Shown here one piece after another: positions 7,746-15,076 of a stretch of 17,542 bases of DNA. Position numbers and translations under genes: made by a program. The notes under the pieces are model-generated. The model was not told the origin of the DNA. It made no database searches and saw only the letters and a program-made list of their open reading frames with translations. The stretch's first letter is position 1. Each line of letters begins with the position of its first letter. This stretch comes from Solirubrobacteraceae bacterium (GTDB lineage: Bacteria > Actinomycetota > Thermoleophilia > Solirubrobacterales > Solirubrobacteraceae): NCBI GenBank assembly GCA_025935735.1, contig JAICUS010000051.1, positions 1 to 17,542 on the forward strand, given 5' to 3'.

Positions 7746-9326
7746 ATGCTGAGCGTCATGTCCGGTGGCGGGATCACGCGGACGGTCGCCGCGGCACCGG
7801 GTCTGCCGGGGCGGATGCGCGCGGCCCGGTCGATCGGCGCGAGCTACGGCCACTACCTCGGGCGCGTGCTCCTGCTCGTCGTCCTGTATCGCGGCGCCGC
7901 GGAGATCGGCTACGCGCTGCAGTTCGCGGGGCCGGTCGCATCGATCGTCTGGCTGCCGGTGGGCGTGGGGATCGCGTTCCTCTACCTGCGCGGCCTGGCC
8001 TACTGGCCCGGCGTGCTGGTCGGCGACCTGCTGGCCAACGACTACAGCACGCTGCACCTCGGGTCCGCCATCGGACAGACGTGCGGCAACGTCCTCGAAG
8101 TCGTGATCGCGACGTGGCTGCTGACGCGACTCGCTCCCCAGCGCGACCCGTTGGCCAGGGTCCGGGGCGTCGCGGGCATCCTCGCGGCCATCGGCGCCGG
8201 GACGCTGGTGAGCGCGACGGTGGGCTCCGCGTCGCTGCTGCTCGGCGGCGTCATCTCCGGTCACGCGCTGCCCGGCGTGTGGCGCACGTGGTGGCTCGGC
8301 GACGCGTCGGGCGCGCTGATCGTCCTGCCGCTCGCGCTCGCGTGGGCCAAGCCGCCGTGGCAGTGGTCGCGCCGCAGGCTGGTGGAGACGGGGCTGATGC
8401 TCGCGGTGCTGGCCGCTCTGGGGCTCGCGCTGCGCCACAGCGCGGCGCTCACCTACCTCGTGTTCCCCGTGCTCATCTGGGCGGCGCTGCGATTGGGCCG
8501 GCACGGCGCGACGCTCGCCGTCGCCGTCGCGGCCGGATTCGTCATCTGGGAGACGACCCGCAAAACCGGGCCCTTCGCGTACGACTCGGCCACCGAGAGC
8601 CTCCTCGCCACTCAGCTGTACATCGCCGTCTCGGCGATCTCGGCGCTCTGCCTGACGGCGGTCGTCGCGGAGCGTCAGGCGTTCGCGGCCCGCCTCGCCG
8701 CCTCGGCTGCACGGCTCGTGGAGGCCGGTGCGGCCGAGCGGCGGCGGATCGAGCGCGACCTTCACGACGGCGCCCAGCAGCGCCTCACGGCGGTGCTCGT
8801 CCGGCTGCACTTGGCGATCGAGCTGGCGCACGACGCTCCCGACGTCGTGCCCGGTCGCCTGGAGGCGGTGGCCGGAGATCTGTCCGAGGCCATCGACGAG
8901 CTGCGCGAGCTCGCCCACGGCATCCACCCCAAGATCCTCACGGAGCGCGGTCTGGCCCACGCGCTGCAGTCCATGGCGCAAGCCTCCACGCCGCCGGAGG
9001 TCCGTGTGCGCGAGCTGCCGGTCGCCCGCGTCGACCCCATCGCCGAGACGACCGCGTACTACGTCGTGGCCGAGGCCGTGACCAACGCGCGCCGGCACGC
9101 CGGCGCGACCGCGATCGAGGTGCGGGCGGCCGCCGCGCACGGCCGGCTGCGAGTCGAGATCCGCGACGACGGCCGCGGCGGCGCCGGCGAGGGCTCCGGC
9201 TCCGGTCTGCGGGGCCTGCGCGACCGCGTCGAGGCCATCGGCGGCACGTTGGTCGTCGACAGCCCCAACGGCAGCGGCACCCGCATCGTCGCCACGCTGC
9301 CGGCGGCGGGCGGTCAGACTCCGTAG
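7746..9326 (+). CDS. MASE1-domain sensor histidine kinase (NarL type)
   Basis: A 526-residue protein. The first ~300 residues are a MASE1 integral membrane sensor (PF05231-like): VASIVWLPVGVGIAFLYL, then YWPGVLVGDLLAN, and TWWLGDASGALIVLPLALAW are family hallmarks, with about eight helices. A short coiled linker leads to HisKA_3 with RRRIERDLHDGAQQRL (His340), then an HATPase domain with VVAEAVTNARRHAG, VEIRDDGRGG, GSGLRGLRDRVEAIGG and GSGTRIVATLP. All kinase motifs appear intact. Ligands of MASE1 are generally unknown. Two ATGs (7746, 7758) are possible and neither has a clear ribosome site; the first is used. Its stop overlaps by 13 bases the end of the convergent receiver gene, a likely signalling partner. 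Confidence 0.9.
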   Translation: MLSVMSGGGITRTVAAAPGLPGRMRAARSIGASYGHYLGRVLLLVVLYRGAAEIGYALQFAGPVASIVWLPVGVGIAFLYLRGLAYWPGVLVGDLLANDYSTLHLGSAIGQTCGNVLEVVIATWLLTRLAPQRDPLARVRGVAGILAAIGAGTLVSATVGSASLLLGGVISGHALPGVWRTWWLGDASGALIVLPLALAWAKPPWQWSRRRLVETGLMLAVLAALGLALRHSAALTYLVFPVLIWAALRLGRHGATLAVAVAAGFVIWETTRKTGPFAYDSATESLLATQLYIAVSAISALCLTAVVAERQAFAARLAASAARLVEAGAAERRRIERDLHDGAQQRLTAVLVRLHLAIELAHDAPDVVPGRLEAVAGDLSEAIDELRELAHGIHPKILTERGLAHALQSMAQASTPPEVRVRELPVARVDPIAETTAYYVVAEAVTNARRHAGATAIEVRAAAAHGRLRVEIRDDGRGGAGEGSGSGLRGLRDRVEAIGGTLVVDSPNGSGTRIVATLPAAGGQTP

Positions 9327-9694
9327 GTCTGCCAGAGCTCGCGCAGAGACCGCGGCGAGAGCTGGCGCTTGCTCAGGAAGGCCACCGCGCCGCTGGCCTG
9401 GAGGATCTCGTCGTCCGGCGCCTCGACCGACACGAGCACCACGACGACCTCGGGGCGCAGCGCGCGAATCCGCCGCGCCGCCTCGACCCCTCCGATGCCG
9501 GGCATGCGCTTGTCCATGATCACGAGCCGCGGCGCCAGCGCGTCGACCGCCGCCACCGCCGCCTCACCGGAGTCCGCCTCCCCCACCAGCATCATGCCGC
9601 GCGTGGCGAGGATGACCTCGCGCATCGCCTCGCGGAACACCAGCTGGTCATCGGCCACGAGCACGCGGACCGAACCATCGCCTTCCCCCTCCAT
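9314..9694 (-). CDS. Receiver-only response regulator (no output domain)
   Basis: A 126-residue protein consisting of a single REC domain. It begins VRVLVADDQLVFREAMREV, typical of NarL/LuxR-type regulators. Conserved residues are present: acidic pair Asp15-Asp16, phosphoacceptor Asp61 in VIMDKRMPG, Ser89 in the Thr/Ser switch position and Lys109 in FLSKRQL. After the last helix (SLRELWQTYGV) the frame stops, with no linker or LuxR-type helix-turn-helix. The region after the stop is the neighbouring kinase gene on the other strand, so a deleted output domain is not visible here. It may act by protein contact, as a phosphate sink, or as a competitor for another regulator. It is convergent with the MASE1 kinase gene; pairing is inference. 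Confidence 0.9.
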   Translation of the reverse strand: MEGEGDGSVRVLVADDQLVFREAMREVILATRGMMLVGEADSGEAAVAAVDALAPRLVIMDKRMPGIGGVEAARRIRALRPEVVVVLVSVEAPDDEILQASGAVAFLSKRQLSPRSLRELWQTYGV

Positions 9695-9783
9695 CGCCGC
9701 AGTGTCTCATCTGCCGGGCGCCCGCGGCGGAGCATCCGGCGGGATGCATCGGGGAGACGCCTGCAAATGGCTGAACGAAAGTC

Positions 9784-9813
9784 TGGTCCACCGTCGAGCA
9801 ACGCGGATATGTT
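9784..9813 (+). promoter_or_regulatory. Candidate sigma-70-type promoter for the Kelch fragment
   Basis: TATGTT (9808-9813) resembles a -10 box. A weak -35 candidate, TGGTCC (9784-9789), lies 18 bases upstream. It sits 27 bases before the GTG at 9841, in one of the few AT-richer spots of the window. GAGGAG (9822-9827) and GGAGGG (9832-9837) follow as possible ribosome sites. If active, it would now drive a broken gene. Confidence 0.35.
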
Positions 9814-9840
9814 TCGGCCCCGAGGAGCGATGGAGGGATC

Positions 9841-10040
9841 GTGAGAGCGACGAGGGCGGCCACGTGGGGGCTCTGGCTGCTTGCGCTCGCCGCGGTTCCG
9901 GCGAGCGCCGCTCCGGCGGTGACGCCTCCCGACCCGTCGACCCCTGGATGGTCGGCCGCTGCGGCGCTGACGGTCCCCCAGTATTACGACGCGGCCGCCG
10001 TGCTCGAGGACGGATCTGTCCTCGTGACCGGCGGGTTGGC
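9841..10040 (+). pseudogene. 5' fragment of a secreted Kelch-repeat protein
   Basis: From a GTG preceded by GGAGGG, the frame encodes a signal peptide (basic start, hydrophobic WGLWLLALAAVPASA, likely cleavage after ASA), then WSAAAALTVPQYYDAAAVLEDGSVLVTGG. That is one Kelch blade strand of the kind DG-x-VLV-x-GG found in secreted galactose-oxidase-like beta-propellers. A propeller needs four to seven such repeats; here similarity stops after one, and the frame ends at 10098 after low-complexity residues (AGSRSTAHSPTSCPSP). Immediately after the break, a ROK-family sequence starts in another frame. This looks like the remnant of a gene cut by a deletion or rearrangement. A misassembly could look the same. 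Expression of an 85-residue secreted product remains possible. Confidence 0.7.
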
Positions 10041-10811
10041 GGGGAGCCGCTCGACCGCTCATTCGCCGACATCCTGTCCCTCCCCGGCATCCCCGTGATG
10101 GTGGCCAATGACGCCAACGCACGAGCCGTCGCCGAAGGACGCTTCGGTCTCGCGCGGGCCGCCCACAGTGCGTTCGTCCTCAAAGTGTCCGGGGGGATCG
10201 GTGGCGCGCTGCTGCGCCGTGGCCGTGTCCAGGACGGCTACCACGGCTTGGCGGGCGAGGCCGGGCACCTCCCGGTTCTGCTCGATCCGCTCCCGAACCC
10301 GCGCCCTCTCCTCCCGTACCTGTCGCAGGACGCGCGATGCAGCTGCGGTGACGCCGGCGGTCAGCACCTCGAGGCCTTCGCCTCCACGACGGCCGTGGCA
10401 GCGCGTGTGGCGGAGGCCCGCGGACTCTCCAAGGGGCTCGACTTCGCGACCGTGGCCGGCGAGTGGAAGGTCAAGGGCGACGCGCGGCGAGCCGTCGAGG
10501 ACGCCGCGCGGCTGCTGGGCCAGGTTCTCGCTTCGATCACCGTGATCTGCGATCCCGCGCTGTTCGTCGTCACCGGCCGCTTCGCCAGTTGCGGGCCGGA
10601 CGCGCTCGAGTATGCGCGCGCGGCGCTACAGGGGCTTTCGCCGCGTCGCCGGGCGCCGGAGATCCGCGTCGACGGGCCGGCCGGTCCGGGCGCGCCGGAC
10701 CTGGAGTTCGGCTGGATCGGCGCAATCGGGGCGGCCCGCATGGCGATCGAGGCGAACACCTCGGCGGACGATCCGCCATCGGACGCCGATGCGCTGTCGC
10801 GACGCGTTTGA
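10041..10811 (+). pseudogene. 5'-truncated ROK-family protein (sugar kinase/NagC-type regulator)
   Basis: The frame from GEPLDRSFADIL to the TGA at 10811 encodes about the last 256 residues of a ROK protein: IPVMVANDANARAVAEGRFG (ND-A-A motif), VLKVSGGIGGALLRRGR (phosphate loop), GLAGEAGHLPV (GE-GH zinc-region motif) and CSCGDAGG. The zinc motif deviates: the usual C-x-C-G-x2-G-C-x-E reads CSCGDAGGQHLE, so the third Cys is absent. The N-terminal ATP-binding lobe, and any helix-turn-helix, are missing because upstream sequence belongs to the Kelch fragment in another frame. ROK proteins phosphorylate sugars or act as sugar-responsive repressors; this one should do neither unaided. An ATG at 10098 could start a 237-residue product, which an automatic annotation might call a gene. 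Confidence 0.75.
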
Positions 10812-10958
10812 GGCGCGCCCAAGCTGCGGCTCTCGGTGTCACCGACCCCGGCGCCACAAAGGTCAGACGACCATCCGCACGGCAAGCCCGCTCGCGGCCT
10901 CGCGTTCCGGCTCGCCCGCGGAGGACACGGCATCCGGCGCGGACACGCTGAGACGACA

Positions 10959-11995
10959 CTACTTCTTGAGGACCACCGTCCGGGTGGTGGTCCTCGAGTT
11001 GCCGGCGGCGTCGGTGGCCACGACGGTCAGCTTGGCCTTGAGCCTGCGCACGGCTTTGAGAGCCTTGCGCGCCTTGGCGGTCAGCTTGACCTTGACCTTC
11101 ACGGAGCCGTTGGCGAGCTTGGCCGTGCGGGTGCCGATCTTCACCCGGCCCTTGGCCTTGCGGTCGAGCTTGGTCCTGCGCGCGGTGGCCTTGTCGACGG
11201 ACAGCGTGAGCTTCGCCGTGCCGGCCTCGTCGCTGGCCAGCCTGAGCGATACGCCCTTGGCGATGCTCGCCGACACGCTCCTCGGCGTCGTCCGTGGCGC
11301 GGTCGTGTCCACGGGCGCCGGTGGCGGCGGCGTGCTCGTCGGCGCCGGCGTAGCGGCCGGGGCCGGGGTCGGAGTGGCCGCCGGGGTGACGGTGACTCGC
11401 ATCGTGCGTATCGGCGAGCTCAGCGACACGTTGTCGGACGCGGAGAAGTCGAACTGGTCGGTGCCCGCGAAGCCGGGGTCGGGCGTGTAGGTGACCTCGC
11501 GGCCGCCGAGGTCCGCGACGACGGTGCCGTGCGCGGCATCGCCGGTGTGGATGAGCAGGCTCAGGCCGTCGGGGTCGGCGCACGGGAACGCCGAGAACGT
11601 GATCCGCACCGGCTCGCCGACGGTCGTGGCCGCCGCGCCGTCCGCGCACGTCGGCGGCCTGTCGACCACCAGGTTCACCGTCGCCTCGGCCGAGGTCTCG
11701 CCGGTGGTGGTGTTCGTGACGGTGTAGCGGAAGTGGTCGACGCCCACGAAGCCGGGCGCCGGCGTGTAGACGAACGGATCGCCGGTGACCGCTCCGCCCG
11801 TCGGAGCGGTGACGACGCTGACGACCGGATTTCCCCGGCACCGTCGCAACTCGGAAACGCGAGGGTCTTCGGCTGGTTCGGCGTCACCGTGGCCGTACCG
11901 CCGGAGCATTGCGGGGGAGCGGCCGCCGCGGTGGCCGGCGCCGCGAGCGCGAGCGCGGCGAGGACGAGCAGGACGGTGACGCGGCGTACGGTCAT
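10959..11995 (-). pseudogene. Secreted Ig-like-repeat protein with cationic C-terminus, split by one frameshift
   Basis: The ATG at 11993-11995, with GAGGAG 6 bases upstream, starts a clear signal peptide (VTVLLVLAALALAAPATAAA) and continues to FPSCDGAGE. Domain similarity then continues in another frame from NPVVSVVTAPTGGAV to the stop at 10959. Adding one A to the AAA run (TTT at 11830-11832 on the plus strand) joins both into 345 residues. Corrected layout: signal peptide; two cadherin/BIG-type Ig-like repeats, each with Cys near the start and YTP-PGF-G-D-F-Y/F signatures; a TPTPAPAATPAP linker; and a Lys/Arg-rich beta domain ending TDAAGNSRTTTRTVVLKK. A role at the cell surface is likely. 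Whether the frameshift is real or a sequencing error cannot be told here. The start overlaps the stop of a small upstream ORF (ATGA). Confidence 0.8.
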
Positions 11996-12174
11996 TCGGC
12001 GCTCCTCGCGGTCGGGCTCACCGGCGAGGGCGCGGCGGTGATCAGCGTCTCGACGGTGCACACGAGCCCCATCCAGCCGGAGAAGGGCCGCGGGTCGCCG
12101 CCGCCCAGGCGAGCGTGCCCGGTCGGTGCCGGGCCGTCGAGGCGCAGCTCGAGGTGGATCTCATGGGTCTCCAT
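11992..12174 (-). CDS. Small protein upstream of and coupled to the Ig-like gene, function unknown
   Basis: A 60-codon ORF from the ATG at 12172-12174 encodes METHEIHLELRLDG.. GDPRPFSGWMGLVCTVETLI followed by a Ser/Pro-rich tail. Its TGA (11992-11994) overlaps the ATG of the next gene (11993-11995) by the ATGA arrangement, typical of translational coupling. The alternation of charged and hydrophobic residues in the first 15 residues suggests a beta strand, and PFSGWMGLV reads like a structured core, not random shadow coding. There is no signal peptide. No ribosome site is evident, and only similarity to homologues could settle it. If it is not a gene, the interval would be an ordinary divergent promoter region. 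Confidence 0.5.
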   Translation of the reverse strand: METHEIHLELRLDGPAPTGHARLGGGDPRPFSGWMGLVCTVETLITAAPSPVSPTARSAE

Positions 12175-12239
12175 AGCTGAGCCGGACAATGCGCCGTCGT
12201 CCCCGCCGGGACATCTCGGCAGACCCCAGACGTGCCCCC

Positions 12240-12245
12240 TAGGAT
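12240..12245 (+). promoter_or_regulatory. -10-like hexamer positioned for a leaderless LuxR-regulator transcript
   Basis: TAGGAT fits the TANNNT -10 consensus and ends 8 bases before the ATG at 12254. Transcription would begin at or next to the start codon. No Shine-Dalgarno sequence is present in the intervening bases, consistent with a leaderless mRNA, which is common in actinobacteria. No convincing -35 box is seen. Confidence 0.45.
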
Positions 12246-12253
12246 TTGGGCCG

Positions 12254-14989
12254 ATGCTGCTGGAGCGCGACGGCGAATTGACGGCGTTGCGCGCAGCCGC
12301 CGGGCGGGGTGGCCCCGGGCTGGTGGTGGTCGAGGGGCCGGCGGGGATCGGCAAGACGCGGCTGCTGGCGGAGGCCCGGCGCGACGCCGCCGCGCGCGTG
12401 CTCGCGGCGCGCGGTGGCGAGCTGGAGCAGGGGCTCGCGTTCGGCGTCGTGCGCCAGTTGTTCGAGACGGCGGCGTCCGGGGCGCCGCTGCAGGGCGCGA
12501 CCGCGGCGGCGCGGGAGGTGTTCGAGGGGCCGGCGGCCGGGGTGGGCCGCGAGGACGCGTCGTTCGCGATCCTGCACGCGCTGTACCGTCTGGCGGTCGA
12601 GCTCGCCGAGCGTGAGCCGCTGCTGCTGGTGGTCGACGATCTCCAGTGGTGCGACGAGCCGTCGCTGCGTTGGCTCAGCTATCTCGTGCGCCGGCTCGAC
12701 GGGCTGCCCGTGACCGCGCTGTGCGCGGTCCGCCCGTTCGGGCGCCTCGCCCGGGCGCACCTGATCGGCGAGCTGATCCGCGACCCGCTCGCGGTCGTCC
12801 TCCGTCCGCGGCCGCTGAGCGAGCGCGCGACCGCCGAGCTGATCGGCGGCGACGAGGCGTTCGCGCGCGCGTGTCACGGCGCGACGGGCGGGAATCCGCT
12901 GTTGCTGGTCGAGCTCGAGCGGGCGCTGCGCGCCGAGGCCGTGCCGCCGCGCGCGGATCGCGTCGCCGACGTCGAGCGGATCGCGCCGCGAGCGGCGTCG
13001 CGCGCCGTGCTGGTGAGGATCGGCCGCCTGAGCGCCGACGCGGCGGCGGTCGGACGCGCGGCCGCCGTGCTGGGGGAAACGGCCGGGCTGTCGCTGGTGG
13101 CCGAGCTCGCCGGGCTGGACGACGCCGCCGCGGCGGCGGCCGCCGGGGATCTGGTCGCCGCCGGCGTGCTCGCCGACCAGGCGGCGATCGCCTTCGCGCA
13201 CCCAGTCATCCGCGCGGTCGTCTACGAGGACATCCCGGTGCACGAGCGCGCACTGGCGCACGAGCGCGCGGCGCGATTGCTGCGCGACCGCTCCGCCGCC
13301 CCCGGTGCGATCGCCACGCAGCTGACGCACGCCCCCGCGCGCGGCGCGGCCTGGGTGGTCGACGTACTCGTGGAGGCCGCGCGAGCCGCGCAGCGCGCCG
13401 GCGCGGCCGAGAGCGCCACGGCCTACCTGACACGTGCGCTCGCCGAGCCGCCCGCCGCGGAGCGGCGCGCCGCGGTGCTGCTGGCGCTGGCGAACGCGGA
13501 GAAGGGGCACAACCTCGCGGACTCGAACGCGCATCTGGCCGCCGCGATCGAGCTGCTCTCGGAGCCGCTGCCGCGGGGACTGGCCACGTTGCAACTGGCC
13601 CGCGGGCTGGCGATGAGCCGTCGCGCGGACGAAGCCGTGGCGCTCGCGCGCCGCACGGCCGCGGAGCTTGCGCCCGAGGCCGAGTCACTGCTCGCCGCGT
13701 TCGAGGCGCTGGAGCTGACCGCGCCGCTGCTCGGCGCCGGCGAGCCGGTCGCGCCGGAGCGGTTCGCCGGCCATCGGCGGCTGCCGCTGGCGCCGGGTGC
13801 GGGGCCGAAGCTGCTGGCCGCGATCGCCGCGCATCAGTGGACCTACGATGGGGGCTCGGCGGACGCGTGCGTGCCGCTGGCGCTGGCCGCGCTGGAGGGG
13901 TGGGAGCTGATCCGCGGCGACAATCTCGTCCTCTCGGTGGCCGCGACGCTGGTCCTCGTGCTCGGCGACCGCCGCGAGGCGAGCCAGGCCTGGGACGCCC
14001 TGCACGCGCACGCGCACGCGTACGGCTCGATGGCCTTCAAGGCGGCCGCGAGCATCTACGGCGGCTACACGCTCTATCGCCACGGCGAGCTCGCCGACGC
14101 CGAGACCTCGCTGCGCGACGGGGTCGAGGCGCATATGCTCTCGCGGCTCGGCGGTGAGGGCCTCGCCGAGACCGGTGCCTGGCTGGCGGCCGTTCGCCGC
14201 GAGCGCGGCGACCTGGCCGGCGCGCGGCGCGAGCTGGATGCCGCTCCGGCGCGCGACGACCGCTCCCATGGCGCGCGCTACCGGCTCGACAGCCTGGCCG
14301 AGCAGCTGCTCGCCGAGGAGGACTACGAGCAGGCACTGACGGTCGCCCGGGAAGCCACCGCCCGCTTCTCCTCCCTGACCGCGATCGACACGCCGGCGCG
14401 CTCGCACGCGGCCGTCGCGCTGCACCACCTCGGCCGCCACGACGAAGCGCTGGCCCACGCCGCGGAGGAGCTCGAGATCGCCCGCCGCTGGGGCGCGCCG
14501 TCGATCGTGGCGCGAGCGCTGCGTGTCCTGGGCACGATCGAGCGGAGCCCGGAGCGCTTGCGCGAGGCCGCGGCGCTCGCCGCCCGCTCCCCCGCCCGGC
14601 TGGAGCAGGCCAGGGCGCTGGCCGAGGAGGGCGCGGCGCTGCGCGCCGCGCGCCGGCCGACGGAGGCGCGCGACCCGCTGCGCCAGGCGCTCGAGCTCGC
14701 CGACGCGCTCGGCGCGGACGCGCTCGCCAGGCGGGTCCGCCATGAGCTCTACGCCGCCGGCGGGCGTCCCCGCACGACGGCGCGGCGCGGCCCCGCCGCG
14801 CTGACGCCCGCGGAACGCCGCATCGTCGAGCGCGCGGCGGCCGGCCAGACGAACCGCGCGATCGCCGAGGCGCTGTTCGTCACGCCCAAGACCGTCGAGC
14901 TGCACCTGAGAAACGCGTATCGCAAGCTCGGAGCGCGCAGCCGGCACGATCTCGCCCGGCTGCTCGAGCGCGACTCCACCCCCGTCTGA
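12254..14989 (+). CDS. LAL-type LuxR transcriptional regulator (ATPase plus C-terminal HTH)
   Basis: A 911-residue protein of the large ATP-binding LuxR (LAL/MalT-like) class. The N-terminus MLLERDGELTAL leads into an AAA_16-type NTPase with Walker A GPAGIGKT (residues 28-35) and Walker B LLLVVDDLQW (Asp128-Asp129). The middle ~550 residues are Ala/Leu/Arg-rich helical pairs resembling TPR-like repeats (for example ALAHAAEELEIARRWG). Residues 849-905 form the LuxR helix-turn-helix: LTPAERRIVERAAAGQTNRAIAEALFVTPKTVELHLRNAYRKLG. There is no receiver domain, so it is presumably controlled by a ligand and ATP. Length is typical of the family. The start matches the usual LAL opening; upstream in-frame sequence is not protein-like. 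It lies between two secreted-protein genes, 87 bases before the next one on the same strand, which it may regulate (inference). Confidence 0.93.
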   Translation: MLLERDGELTALRAAAGRGGPGLVVVEGPAGIGKTRLLAEARRDAAARVLAARGGELEQGLAFGVVRQLFETAASGAPLQGATAAAREVFEGPAAGVGREDASFAILHALYRLAVELAEREPLLLVVDDLQWCDEPSLRWLSYLVRRLDGLPVTALCAVRPFGRLARAHLIGELIRDPLAVVLRPRPLSERATAELIGGDEAFARACHGATGGNPLLLVELERALRAEAVPPRADRVADVERIAPRAASRAVLVRIGRLSADAAAVGRAAAVLGETAGLSLVAELAGLDDAAAAAAAGDLVAAGVLADQAAIAFAHPVIRAVVYEDIPVHERALAHERAARLLRDRSAAPGAIATQLTHAPARGAAWVVDVLVEAARAAQRAGAAESATAYLTRALAEPPAAERRAAVLLALANAEKGHNLADSNAHLAAAIELLSEPLPRGLATLQLARGLAMSRRADEAVALARRTAAELAPEAESLLAAFEALELTAPLLGAGEPVAPERFAGHRRLPLAPGAGPKLLAAIAAHQWTYDGGSADACVPLALAALEGWELIRGDNLVLSVAATLVLVLGDRREASQAWDALHAHAHAYGSMAFKAAASIYGGYTLYRHGELADAETSLRDGVEAHMLSRLGGEGLAETGAWLAAVRRERGDLAGARRELDAAPARDDRSHGARYRLDSLAEQLLAEEDYEQALTVAREATARFSSLTAIDTPARSHAAVALHHLGRHDEALAHAAEELEIARRWGAPSIVARALRVLGTIERSPERLREAAALAARSPARLEQARALAEEGAALRAARRPTEARDPLRQALELADALGADALARRVRHELYAAGGRPRTTARRGPAALTPAERRIVERAAAGQTNRAIAEALFVTPKTVELHLRNAYRKLGARSRHDLARLLERDSTPV

Positions 14990-15062
14990 GTCGATCGAGC
15001 ACCGCCCAAAGACTGGGGTGCGCGTATAGGGGCCGCCCGATTGTGCGCGGTCCGCCGCTCGT

Positions 15063-15068
15063 GGAGGG
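15063..15068 (+). promoter_or_regulatory. Ribosome binding site deciding the start of the InlB-repeat protein
   Basis: GGAGGG lies 8 bases before the ATG at 15077 and favours it over the in-frame TTG at 15041. TATAGG at 15025-15030 is a possible -10 box, with no clear -35. Confidence 0.5.
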
Positions 15069-15076
15069 TCCGGCGA

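Noticed and set aside
7308..9140. A 610-codon minus-strand frame opposite the MASE1 kinase
   Set aside because: There is no recognisable domain and it overlaps convincing genes on the other strand.
10812..10958. Gap between the ROK fragment and the Ig-like gene, searched for att sites or a terminator
   Set aside because: No repeat, tRNA fragment or T-tailed hairpin was found. It is an ordinary GC-rich gap between convergent reading frames.
10968..10995. Strong hairpin (GAGGACCACC/GGTGGTCCTC) near the 3' end of the Ig-like gene, as a terminator
   Set aside because: It lies inside the coding sequence (TTTRTVV region) and has no T-run on either strand, so it is better explained by Thr/Val codons.
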